Origin: Phytoseiulus persimilis
Lineage: Eukaryota > Arthropoda > Arachnida > Mesostigmata > Phytoseiidae
Direction: 5' to 3'
Length of the DNA: 64,000 nt
NCBI GenBank assembly: GCA_037576195.1
Contig: CM075104.1
Location: 18,492,211-18,556,210 of the forward strand
Shown piece after piece: positions 1 through 13,990 of the stretch. Made by a program: the position numbers and the translations under genes. Below the pieces are notes generated by a model. The model was not told the DNA's origin, did no database searches, and worked only from the letters and a program-made list of their open reading frames with translations. Numbering within the stretch: position 1 is the stretch's first letter; every line of letters begins with the position of its first letter.

Positions 1-3408
<3,408 letters not shown>

Positions 3409-5599
3409 ACACCAAACCCAGTATTTTATGCTCTTAACAGTCACGCGATGAGCATGGATGCTGCTAAGAGATTCTCACGCTGTCGCCATTTTCCCCGAAT
3501 TTTAACCGGTCGCGTCATAAAATGGTTCATTCCGTAGAAAACGCTTTTTTTTTTCCACCATACTCCTCGTTCTCAAGCCAACACCGTGAACTCCTGATGA
3601 ACCTCTGTCACTGGACCTTTAGGCTTGGATGTTGAATTTGTTCCATGTCACGACATTTTGTCTCCGACTTTTTCCATGATGGGAATCGGATCCCGTGTGG
3701 AGCGAGATTGAAGGAACGCGAAGAATCTAATATCGTATACCGCTGGCGTTTCGCGGAGTCAACCGAACTCAATAGACTGAACTCGGATGCTGGTTTGAGC
3801 GGAACCTGGGGGATGAGTCTCAAGCCATTCCGCGAGTGATTGCCGTCGTTCAGAATGAAGAGGAAACGGTCGTCGAATTCATTCCAATGATCCGAGAGGA
3901 CGCGACAGGGGGAGTTAGCACCGAGTGCGCGACACGTGGTCACGTGCTCTGTCACTCGAAACAACGAGAACTGCCTCAAAAAAAAGCCGGAAACCGACGT
4001 GACCCGAACCCCGAGAACATCGAGTGACGTCCGGCGGTCAGGCTTTCCTGAAATTCGGTGAGCCTCGATAATCCAGTGATGGAGAGACAAGAATATCCGA
4101 AAAAAAATCCCCGCCAAAGTGCTTTCTAATACGTTTGTGTAGATGGGTGGTGACTCCTATGTCAGCAGCCAAACCCACGAACAAACTTCGCTAGCTGGGC
4201 AAACAAGCGTTACGTCTGCGAGTGCATCGCTGGCGGACCTTCTGGGTTGGCGACCTTTGTCAGCCCTGCTGCTGCCGATGTCAATATGCAGTCGAGAGAG
4301 CTAATTTGGCAAATTTGCTCGTCATGACAAGGAATACATCACAACGCCTCTAATGCATTGGACGATGATAACGTGTTATACAGATGGCCGGCGGACAGTA
4401 TTCGATTCGTGTACCGCGTCCAGGCTCGCGGCTTCGGCAACGCTACAGAGGCGCCGTTAGCTAACTGGCGAGCTGACCGGCCACCGACGAGCCCATGGTG
4501 CATCACACATTACGAGATTACAGCACACAAATAGAATTTCAGGATAACTCGTCGCTGACGGGTCGCCACGTAGTCGGTTCAACGTTCCCTAAAAGCCAGC
4601 TCCTCGCTTGCTTGCTGTTCCTGCTGGCATCGCGACACGCAAGGCCGAGTTCCTTCCACAAATCTACTACTACTTCTCCTATGTCGTTCCGACTGCATTG
4701 CATTACCAATTACGATCTCAAATGACTGCTGTTTGTTCGCGACGGCATTCTTTTGGCGGAGGGCTTGTGGCATGTATGTCCGATCCGTGCTTCCGCGAAC
4801 ACAACCGTGTAGGCACTGTCATTGGAATAAGCGATGTTCCTTCTGAGCTTGACCGATGTAACTGAAGACTCGCTCGCGAAACAAGCGGAGTGGTCAAGCG
4901 GTCTTCGCAGTCTGCGCGGCGAGCGCAGAACCGCATGTCATCGGTGCTGTCGCGGGTGGTGATCTCGATCTTCAGCGCTGAATGATTCTCCATACTGTCC
5001 GCAAGCGCAACTGCCCGGGACTGGGAAATGTGAATCGGTTCACTCGGGTCAGACGATTGAGATCTTCCGAAAACCGTTCTCAACGCTTCTTCTCGAGAAT
5101 TGCTGGATGATTGATGAAGGAAATACCCTGTCGCGAATGAGAGGCTTTACAGACCGCTCGTTCCTTCGCACATACAGGGCTGTCAGATTGCGCCCAGAAT
5201 TTCTTCAGTCTTCCTTCTTTTGCTGATGATCAGGACATTAACGGGCGGAAAAAAAGTCGTCGGATCGACGCAGCAACCTCATAGCGAGGTAGTTTGGGTC
5301 GGTTCCACGAATTTCCACCATCGGAAAGCCTTCCGAAATCGTATCATCCCTCGGAATACTCACGGGAGAGGCGCATAGTGGGTGAGATTTTGTCCAGAAT
5401 TCTGTCAGCGATTTCAAGGCTGGTAGAATCGTTTGCCCTCCTCCGCGCTCCTCCGGATCGATCGCAGAACGGACATTTCCGATAATTGCTCATGAAGTAT
5501 TAGGCGAAAGAAGAAAGAGTGAAAACAATACAGACCGAATTCGGCCGCTACGTGAAAGCCACGGCAGTCGGATGGCAGCTGTCAAAGCGAGCCGAGAGC
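3409..5599. other. Intergenic stretch downstream of PCNA
   Basis: No exon, RNA gene or recognised repeat. The start should include the PCNA 3' UTR. A minus-strand open frame of 169 codons (3608-4117) and one of 121 codons (4718-5083) show no family resemblance or splice context and are probably chance. Confidence 0.5.
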
Positions 5600-5672
5600 A
5601 GGGCTACAGAGCAGTGTTGTAGCGAGGCGGGGGCGGTACGCCCCGGGCATCAGGTCGCTGGGGGCATCAGAA
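5600..5672 (+). repeat. Short dispersed repeat, copy 1 (GTAGCGAG...CCCCGGGCATCA type)
   Basis: The copy carries a GCAGTG-TGTAGCGAGG head, a G-rich middle and a CCCCGGGCATCA tail. The same head and tail recur at 13917-13990, 21630-21705 and 22478-22530, in both orientations. I did not define exact ends or target-site duplications. Confidence 0.6.
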
Positions 5673-6127
5673 TGCCTCTCCATGCCTATCACATTAGGGT
5701 TTTTAAGCTCTTCCAGGTAGATTTTTCCCGGAATCCTCTGAGTGTGGGCGAAGTCCGATCGTTGCATCTGATTTTTCACCCTATTGACTAACCACCATAT
5801 AATTTTCGTCCTCCTTCCTGATCGAGAGGCAACGTTGAGTTGATTTTGTTTCCGCATCGGACCAGAGATCGAGCCAACGAAGTTGACAAAACTCGCTGTC
5901 CTAACTATCGAGATGTCCATCACGGATGAGTTCACTTCGAGGAGTCAATAGAAGATTAGCAGCTCCAGAAGCTAAGCAAATAACCCTCTAAGAATAGGTA
6001 ATCCAGTTGCTCATATAATATTCTAGTTGCTCACATTCGGGTCAGCTCGCGCAAGGAGTCTCCATTTCTCCGGAGATCTCCATTTCAGATGATCATCCTT
6101 ACTATATATAATCGGCTTCGTCTGTAA
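5673..6127. other. Spacer between dispersed repeat copy 1 and the satellite
   Basis: No gene is seen. The stretch is relatively AT-rich near 5990-6020 and 6095-6115 and leads into the octamer repeat that precedes the 45-bp array. Confidence 0.5.
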
Positions 6128-6159
6128 GTTTGTCAGTTTGTCAGTTTGTCTGTTCGTCC
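6128..6159 (+). repeat. Octamer tandem repeat beside the satellite
   Basis: Four adjacent 8-bp units are present: GTTTGTCA twice, then GTTTGTCT and GTTCGTCC. They end about 24 bp before the first recognisable 45-bp monomer. Similar GT-rich octamers are common at the edges of tandem arrays and mobile elements, but no terminus is identified here. Confidence 0.7.
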
Positions 6160-7660
6160 GCACTTTTTCTGGAACATATGGGAGTGATTCTGGGACCAAA
6201 CTGAACATACTCTCCCGAGTCTGGAGAGGTGATTCCGGTACGAGTCTGATTATACATTCTGAAAGCTGGAGGGGTGATTCTGGAACCGATCGGTGCATTA
6301 CTTCCCAACTCTGGAGGGGTGATTTCGAGACCGATCTGAGCATTACTTTCCAACTCTGGAGGGGTGATTTCGAGACCGATCTGAGCATTACTTTCCAACT
6401 CTGGAGGGGTGATTTCGAGACCGATCTGAGCATTACTTTCCAACTCTGGAGGGGTGATTTCGAGACTGATCTGAGCATTACTTTCCAACTCTGGAGGGGT
6501 GATTTCGAGACCGATCTGAGCATTACTTTCCAACTCTGGAGGGGTGATTTCGAGACCGATCTGAGCATTACTTTCCAACTCTGGAGGGGTGATTTCGAGA
6601 CCGATCTGAGCATTACTTTCCAACTCTGGAGGGGTGATTTCGAGACCGATCTGAGCATTACTTTCCAACTCTGGAGGGGTGATTTCGAGACCGATCTGAG
6701 CATTACTTTCCAACTCTGGAGGGTTGATTTCGAGACCGATCTGAGCATTACTTTCCAACTCTGGAGGGTTGATTTCGAGACCGATCTGAGCATTACTTTC
6801 CAACTCTGGAGGGGTGATTTCGAGACCGATCTGAGCATTACTTTCCAACTCTGGAGGGGTGATTTCGAGACCGATCTGAGCATTACTTTCCAACTCTGGA
6901 GGGGTGATTTCGAGACCGATCTGAGCATCACTTTCCAACTCTGGAGGGTTGATTCCGAGATCAATCTGAGCATTACCTCCCAACTCTGGAGGGGTGATTT
7001 CGAGACCGATCTGAGCATTACTTTCCAACTCTGGAGGGGTGATTTCGAGACCGATCTGAGCATTACTTTCCAACTCTGGAGGGGTGATTCCGAGACCAAT
7101 CTGAGCATTACTTTCCAACTCTGGAGGGTTGATTCCGAGATCAATCTGAGCATTACCTCCCAACTCTGGAGGGGTGATTCCGAGACCAATCTGAGCATTA
7201 CTTTCCAACTCTGGAGGGTTGATTTCGAGACCGATCTGAGCATTACTTTCCAACTCTGGAGGGGTGATTTCGAGACCGATCTGAGCATTACTTTCCAACT
7301 CTGGAGGGGTGATTTTGAGACCGATCTGAGCATTACTTTCCAACTCTGGAGGGTTGATTTCGAGACCGATCTGAGCATTACTTTCCAACTCTGGAGGGGT
7401 GATTTCGAGACCGATCTGAGCATTACTTTCCAACTCTGGAGGGGTGATTTCGAGACCGATCTGAGCATTACTTTCCAACTCTGGAGGGGTGATTTCGAGA
7501 CCGATCTGAGCATTACTTTCCAACTCTGGAGGGGTGATTTCGAGACCGATCTGAGCATTACTTTCCAACTCTGGAGGGGTGATTCCGAGACCAATCTGAG
7601 CATTACTTCCCAACTCTGGAGGGGTGATTCCGAGATCAATCTGAGCATTACCTCCCAACT

Positions 7661-9190
7661 CTAGAAGGGTGATTCCGGGGTCAATCTGAGCATCACTTCC
7701 CAACTCTGGAGGGGTGATTCCGAGACCAATCTGAGCATTACTTCCCAACTCTGGAGGGGTGATTTTGAGACCGATCTGAGCATTACTTTCCAACTCCGGA
7801 GGGGTGATTCCGGGGTCAATTTGAGCATTACTTCCCAACTCTGGAGGGGTGATTCCGAGACCAATCTGAGCATTACTTCCCAACTCTGGAGGGGTGATTT
7901 TGAGACCGATCTGAGCATTACTTTCCAACTCCGGAGGGGTGATTCCGGGGTCAATTTGAGCATTACTTCCCAACTCTGGAGGGGTGATTCCGAGACCAAT
8001 CTGAGCATTACTTCCCAACTCCGGAGGGGTGATTCCGAGACCAATCTGAGCATTACTTTCCAACTCTGGAGGGGTGATTCCGGGCTCAATCTGAGCATTA
8101 CTTTCCAACTCTGGAGGGGTGATTCCGGGCTCAATCTGAGCATTACTTTCCAACTCCGGAGGGGTGATTCCGGGGTCAATCTGAGCATCACTTCCCAACT
8201 CTGGAGGGGTGATTCCGAGACCAATCTGAGCATTACTTCCCAACTCTGGAGGGGTGATTTTGAGACCGATCTGAGCATTACTTTCCAACTCCGGAGGGGT
8301 GATTCCGGGGTCAATTTGAGCATTACTTCCCAACTCTGGAGGGGTGATTCCGAGACCAATCTGAGCATTACTTCCCAACTCCGGAGGGGTGATTCCGGGC
8401 TCAATCTGAGCATTACTTCCCAACTCTGGAGGGGTGATTCCGGGCTCAATCTGAGCATTACTTTCCAACTCTGGAGGGGTGATTCCGGGCTCAATCTGAG
8501 CATTACTTCCCAACTCCGGAGGGGTGATTCCGAGACCAATCTGAGCATTACTTTCCAACTCTGGAGGGGTGATTCCGGGCTCAATCTGAGCATTACTTCC
8601 CAACTCTGGAGGGGTGATTCCGAGACCAATCTGAGCATTACTTTCCAACTCCGGAGGGGTGATTCCGGGGTCAATCTGAGCATCACTTCCCAACTCTGGA
8701 GGGGTGATTCCGAGACCAATCTGAGCATTACTTCCCAACTCTGGAGGGGTGATTTTGAGACCGATCTGAGCATTACTTTCCAACTCCGGAGGGGTGATTC
8801 CGGGGTCAATTTGAGCATTACTTCCCAACTCTGGAGGGGTGATTCCGAGACCAATCTGAGCATTACTTCCCAACTCCGGAGGGGTGATTCCGAGACCAAT
8901 CTGAGCATTACTTTCCAACTCTGGAGGGGTGATTCCGGGCTCAATCTGAGCATTACTTTCCAACTCTGGAGGGGTGATTCCGGGCTCAATCTGAGCATTA
9001 CTTTCCAACTCTGGAGGGGTGATTCCGGGCTCAATCTGAGCATTACTTTCCAACTCTGGAGGGGTGATTCCGGGCTCAATCTGAGCATTACTTCCCAACT
9101 CTGGAGGGGTGATTCCGGGGTCAATTTGAGCATTACTTCCCAACTCTGGAGGGGTGATTCCGAGATCAATCTGAGCATTACCTCCCAACT
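7661..9190 (+). repeat. Higher-order repeat block A, copy 1 (34 units, 1530 bp)
   Basis: The block begins at a rare CTAGAAGGG monomer variant. It repeats 1530 bp (34 x 45) downstream with the same order of monomer variants up to position 9165, where GAGATC differs from GAGACC in the partner. Confidence 0.85.
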
Positions 9191-10695
9191 CTAGAAGGGT
9201 GATTCCGGGGTCAATCTGAGCATCACTTCCCAACTCTGGAGGGGTGATTCCGAGACCAATCTGAGCATTACTTCCCAACTCTGGAGGGGTGATTTTGAGA
9301 CCGATCTGAGCATTACTTTCCAACTCCGGAGGGGTGATTCCGGGGTCAATTTGAGCATTACTTCCCAACTCTGGAGGGGTGATTCCGAGACCAATCTGAG
9401 CATTACTTCCCAACTCTGGAGGGGTGATTTTGAGACCGATCTGAGCATTACTTTCCAACTCCGGAGGGGTGATTCCGGGGTCAATTTGAGCATTACTTCC
9501 CAACTCTGGAGGGGTGATTCCGAGACCAATCTGAGCATTACTTCCCAACTCCGGAGGGGTGATTCCGAGACCAATCTGAGCATTACTTTCCAACTCTGGA
9601 GGGGTGATTCCGGGCTCAATCTGAGCATTACTTTCCAACTCTGGAGGGGTGATTCCGGGCTCAATCTGAGCATTACTTTCCAACTCCGGAGGGGTGATTC
9701 CGGGGTCAATCTGAGCATCACTTCCCAACTCTGGAGGGGTGATTCCGAGACCAATCTGAGCATTACTTCCCAACTCTGGAGGGGTGATTTTGAGACCGAT
9801 CTGAGCATTACTTTCCAACTCCGGAGGGGTGATTCCGGGGTCAATTTGAGCATTACTTCCCAACTCTGGAGGGGTGATTCCGAGACCAATCTGAGCATTA
9901 CTTCCCAACTCCGGAGGGGTGATTCCGGGCTCAATCTGAGCATTACTTCCCAACTCTGGAGGGGTGATTCCGGGCTCAATCTGAGCATTACTTTCCAACC
10001 CTGGAGGGGTGATTCCGGGCTCAATCTGAGCATTACTTCCCAACTCCGGAGGGGTGATTCCGAGACCAATCTGAGCATTACTTTCCAACTCTGGAGGGGT
10101 GATTCCGGGCTCAATCTGAGCATTACTTCCCAACTCTGGAGGGGTGATTCCGAGACCAATCTGAGCATTACTTTCCAACTCCGGAGGGGTGATTCCGGGG
10201 TCAATCTGAGCATCACTTCCCAACTCTGGAGGGGTGATTCCGAGACCAATCTGAGCATTACTTCCCAACTCTGGAGGGGTGATTTTGAGACCGATCTGAG
10301 CATTACTTTCCAACTCCGGAGGGGTGATTCCGGGGTCAATTTGAGCATTACTTCCCAACTCTGGAGGGGTGATTCCGAGACCAATCTGAGCATTACTTCC
10401 CAACTCCGGAGGGGTGATTCCGAGACCAATCTGAGCATTACTTTCCAACTCTGGAGGGGTGATTCCGGGCTCAATCTGAGCATTACTTTCCAACTCTGGA
10501 GGGGTGATTCCGGGCTCAATCTGAGCATTACTTTCCAACTCTGGAGGGGTGATTCCGGGCTCAATCTGAGCATTACTTTCCAACTCTGGAGGGGTGATTC
10601 CGGGCTCAATCTGAGCATTACTTCCCAACTCTGGAGGGGTGATTCCGGGGTCAATTTGAGCATTACTTCCCAACTCTGGAGGGGTGATTCCGAGA
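9191..10695 (+). repeat. Higher-order repeat block A, copy 2
   Basis: This block is collinear with 7661-9165. In a line-by-line comparison I noticed a single difference (C at 10000 against T at 8470). Such near identity over 1.5 kb implies a very recent duplication, probably by unequal exchange. Confidence 0.85.
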
Positions 10696-11994
10696 CCAAT
10701 CTGAGCATTACTTCCCAACTCCGGAGGGGTGATTCCGAGACCAATCTGAGCATTACTTTCCAACTCTGGAGGGGTGATTCCGGGGTCAATCTGAGCATTA
10801 CTTCCCAACTCTGGAGGGGTGATTCCGAGACCAATCTGAGCATTACTTTCCAACTCTGGAGGGGTGATTCCGGGCTCAATCTGAGCATTACTTTCCAACT
10901 CTGGAGGGGTGATTCCGGGCTCAATCTGAGCATTACTTTCCAACTCTGGAGGGGTGATTCCGGGCTCAATCTGAGCATTACTTTCCAACTCTGGAGGGGT
11001 GATTCCGGGCTCAATCTGAGCATTACTTCCCAACTCTGGAGGGGTGATTCCGGGGTAAATTCGAGCATTATTTCTTAACTCTGGAGGGGTGATTCCGAGA
11101 CCAATCTGAGCATTACTTTCCAACTCTGGAGGGGTGATTTTGAGACCGATCTGAGCATTACTTTCCAACTCCGGAGGGGTGATTCCGGGGTCAATTTGAG
11201 CATTACTTCCCAACTCTGGAGGGGTGATTCCGAGACCAATCTGAGCATTACTTCCCAACTCCGGAGGGGTGATTCCGAGACCAATCTGAGCATTACTTTC
11301 CAACTCTGGAGGGGTGATTCCGGGCTCAATCTGAGCATTACTTTCCAACTCTGGAGGGGTGATTCCGGGCTCAATCTGAGCATTACTTTCCAACTCTGGA
11401 GGGGTGATTCCGGGCTCAATCTGAGCATTACTTTCCAACTCTGGAGGGGTGATTCCGGGCTCAATCTGAGCATTACTTCCCAACTCTGGAGGGGTGATTC
11501 CGGGGTCAATTTGAGCATTACTTCCCAACTCTGGAGGGGTGATTCCGAGACCAATCTGAGCATTACTTCCCAACTCCGGAGGGGTGATTCCGAGACCAAT
11601 CTGAGCATTACTTTCCAACTCTGGAGGGGTGATTCCGGGGTCAATCTGAGCATTACTTCCCAACTCTGGAGGGGTGATTCCGAGACCAATCTGAGCATTA
11701 CTTTCCAACTCTGGAGGGGTGATTCCGGGCTCAATCTGAGCATTACTTTCCAACTCTGGAGGGGTGATTCCGGGCTCAATCTGAGCATTACTTTCCAACT
11801 CTGGAGGGGTGATTCCGGGCTCAATCTGAGCATTACTTTCCAACTCTGGAGGGGTGATTCCGGGCTCAATCTGAGCATTACTTCCCAACTCTGGAGGGGT
11901 GATTCCGGGGTAAATTCGAGCATTATTTCTTAACTCTGGAGGGGTGATTCCGAGACCAATCTGAGCATTACTTTCCAACTCTGGAGGGGTGATT
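10226..11994 (+). repeat. Higher-order repeat block B: 19-unit (855 bp) period, two copies
   Basis: 10226-11139 matches 11081-11994 at an offset of 855 bp (19 x 45), with one difference noticed near 10264/11119. Both copies carry the private GGGGTAAATTCGAGCATTATTTCTTAA variant monomer, at 11051 and 11906. Confidence 0.8.
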
Positions 11995-13413
11995 CCGAGA
12001 TCAATCTGAGCATTACCTCCCAACTCTAGAAGGGTGATTCCGGGGTCAATTTGAGCATTACTTCCCAACTCTGGAGGGGTGATTCCGAGACCAATCTGAG
12101 CATTACTTCCCAACTCCGGAGGGGTGATTCCGAGACCAATCTGAGCATTACTTTCCAACTCTGGAGGGGTGATTCCGGGGTCAATCTGAGCATTACTTCC
12201 CAACTCTGGAGGGGTGATTCCGAGACCAATCTGAGCATTACTTTCCAACTCTGGAGGGGTGATTCCGAGACCAATCTGAGCATTACTTTCCAACTCTGGA
12301 GGGGTGATTCCGGGCTCAATCTGAGCATTACTTCCCAACTCCGGAGGGGTGATTCCGAGACCAATCTGAGCATTACTTTCCAACTCTGGAGGGGTGATTC
12401 CGGGGTCAATCTGAGCATTACTTCCCAACTCTGGAGGGGTGATTCCGAGACCAATCTGAGCATTACTTTCCAACTCTGGAGGGGTGATTCCGGGCTCAAT
12501 CTGAGCATTACTTTCCAACTCTGGAGGGGTGATTCCGGGCTCAATCTGAGCATTACTTTCCAACTCTGGAGGGGTGATTCCGGGCTCAATCTGAGCATTA
12601 CTTCCCAACTCCGGAGGGGTGATTCCGAGACCAATCTGAGCATTACTTTCCAACTCTGGAGGGGTGATTCCGGGGTCAATCTGAGCATTACTTCCCAACT
12701 CTGGAGGGGTGATTCCGAGACCAATCTGAGCATTACTTTCCAACTCTGGAGGGGTGATTCCGGGCTCAATCTGAGCATTACTTTCCAACTCTGGAGGGGT
12801 GATTCCGGGCTCAATCTGAGCATTACTTTCCAACTCTGGAGGGGTGATTCCGGGCTCAATCTGAGCATTACTTTCCAACTCTGGAGGGGTGATTCCGGGC
12901 TCAATCTGAGCATTACTTTCCAACTCTGGAGGGGTGATTCCGGGCTCAATCTGAGCATTACTTCCCAACTCTGGAGGGGTGATTCCGGGGTAAATTCGAG
13001 CATTATTTCTTAACTCTGGAGGGGTGATTCCGAGACCAATCTGAGCATTACTTTCCAACTCTGGAGGGGTGATTCCGAGATCAATCTGAGCATTACCTCC
13101 CAACTCTAGAAGGGTGATTCCGGGGTCAATTTGAGCATTACTTCCCAACTCTGGAGGGGTGATTCCGAGACCAATCTGAGCATTACTTCCCAACTCCGGA
13201 GGGGTGATTCCGAGACCAATCTGAGCATTACTTTCCAACTCTGGAGGGGTGATTCCGGGGTCAATCTGAGCATTACTTCCCAACTCTGGAGGGGTGATTC
13301 CGAGACCAATCTGAGCATTACTTTCCAACTCTGGAGGGGTGATTCCGAGACCAATCTGAGCATTACTTTCCAACTCTGGAGGGGTGATTCCGGGCTCAAT
13401 CTGAGCATTACTT
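11695..13413 (+). repeat. Higher-order repeat block C: 24-unit (1080 bp) period, two copies
   Basis: 11695-12333 matches 12775-13413 at an offset of 1080 bp (24 x 45). Each copy includes a TAAATTCG monomer (11911, 12991) and a CTAGAAG monomer (12026, 13106). A third TAAATTCG monomer at 13486 lies a further 495 bp (11 units) on. Confidence 0.8.
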
Positions 13414-13723
13414 TCCAACTCTGGAGGGGTGATTCCGGGCTCAATCTGAGCATTACTTCCCAACTCTGGAGGGGTGATTCCGGGGTAAATTCGAGCATTA
13501 TTTCTTAACTCTGGAGGGGCGATTCCGGGGTAAATCTGAGCTTTACTTCCCGACTCTGGAGGGGTGATTCCGGGGTCAATCTGAGCATTACTTTCCAACT
13601 CTGGAGGGGTGATTCCAGGGTCAATCTGAGCATTACTTCCCAACTCTGGAGGGGTGATTCCGAGACCAATCTGAGCATTACTTTCCAACTCCGGAGGGGT
13701 GATTCCGGGGTCAATCTGACCAT

Positions 13724-13916
13724 ATTTTTCAGAATCAGAATGCTGACCCAGTGAAGGGAGAGAAAAGTGCCTCGATGGCAGGGAGCGCCGTCCAAGCGCG
13801 CGCAGCGCGGCCGACTCCAGTCGGCCAAAGCCGGCTGGTATTTAATGTTTGAGGACATACTAAAATACATTCAGTGCGCATCGAACGCATTCACCTTCTC
13901 AGACTCCGAAAAAGAA
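13724..13916. other. Right flank of the satellite
   Basis: Single-copy-looking sequence between the last broken monomer and the next dispersed repeat. GC-rich at 13780-13835, no gene seen. Confidence 0.5.
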
Positions 13917-13990
13917 GGGGGGGGGGGGGCATCGAATCCGCCCCGGGCATCATGAAGGCTCGCTACGCCACTGCTACAGAGCTCTAAGCG
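13917..13990 (-). repeat. Short dispersed repeat, copy 2, with a 13-G tract
   Basis: On the minus strand it reads AGCAGTGGCGTAGCGAG, a TGATGCCCGGGG core, then a C tract (13 G on plus, 13917-13929). Both the head and the CCCGGGGC core match the other copies. This is the longest copy. Confidence 0.65.

Larger units (their letters stand above)
6183..13723 (+). repeat. 45-bp minisatellite/satellite array, about 167 units, 7.5 kb
   Basis: The unit is 45 bp without internal subrepeats. It contains CTCTGGAGGGGTGATTCC, then a variable CGAGAC/CGGGGT/CGGGCT block, then CTGAGCATTACTT and CCAA. The first two to three units (6183-6310) are diverged, and the last breaks off in GACCATATTTTT at about 13717-13728. 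Register is kept across the whole array: every line of sequence recurs at multiples of 45 with no net indel that I detect. Units to about 7640 are mostly one class (GATTTCGAGACCGATCTGAG); later units mix several classes in higher-order blocks. Since 45 is 15 codons, frames stay open on both strands: minus-strand 6141-13688 has no stop, and the other long frames break only at CTAGAAG or TAAATTCG variants. No start context, splice signal or signal peptide supports translation, so I annotate it as a non-coding repeat. Confidence 0.95.

Noticed and set aside
6138-7664. Plus-strand 508-codon frame (LWRGDFETDLSITFQ repeats) as a gene
   Set aside because: It is the same array read in another frame. 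The 45-bp period keeps any stop-free unit open, and there is no start, splice or signal evidence.
7661-13508. Many further satellite frames of 120-625 codons on both strands
   Set aside because: Shadows of the tandem repeat; each ends where a CTAGAAG or TAAATTCG variant unit supplies a stop.
6183-13723. Array as a CRISPR locus
   Set aside because: The units are head-to-tail with no unique spacers, and the window is eukaryotic.
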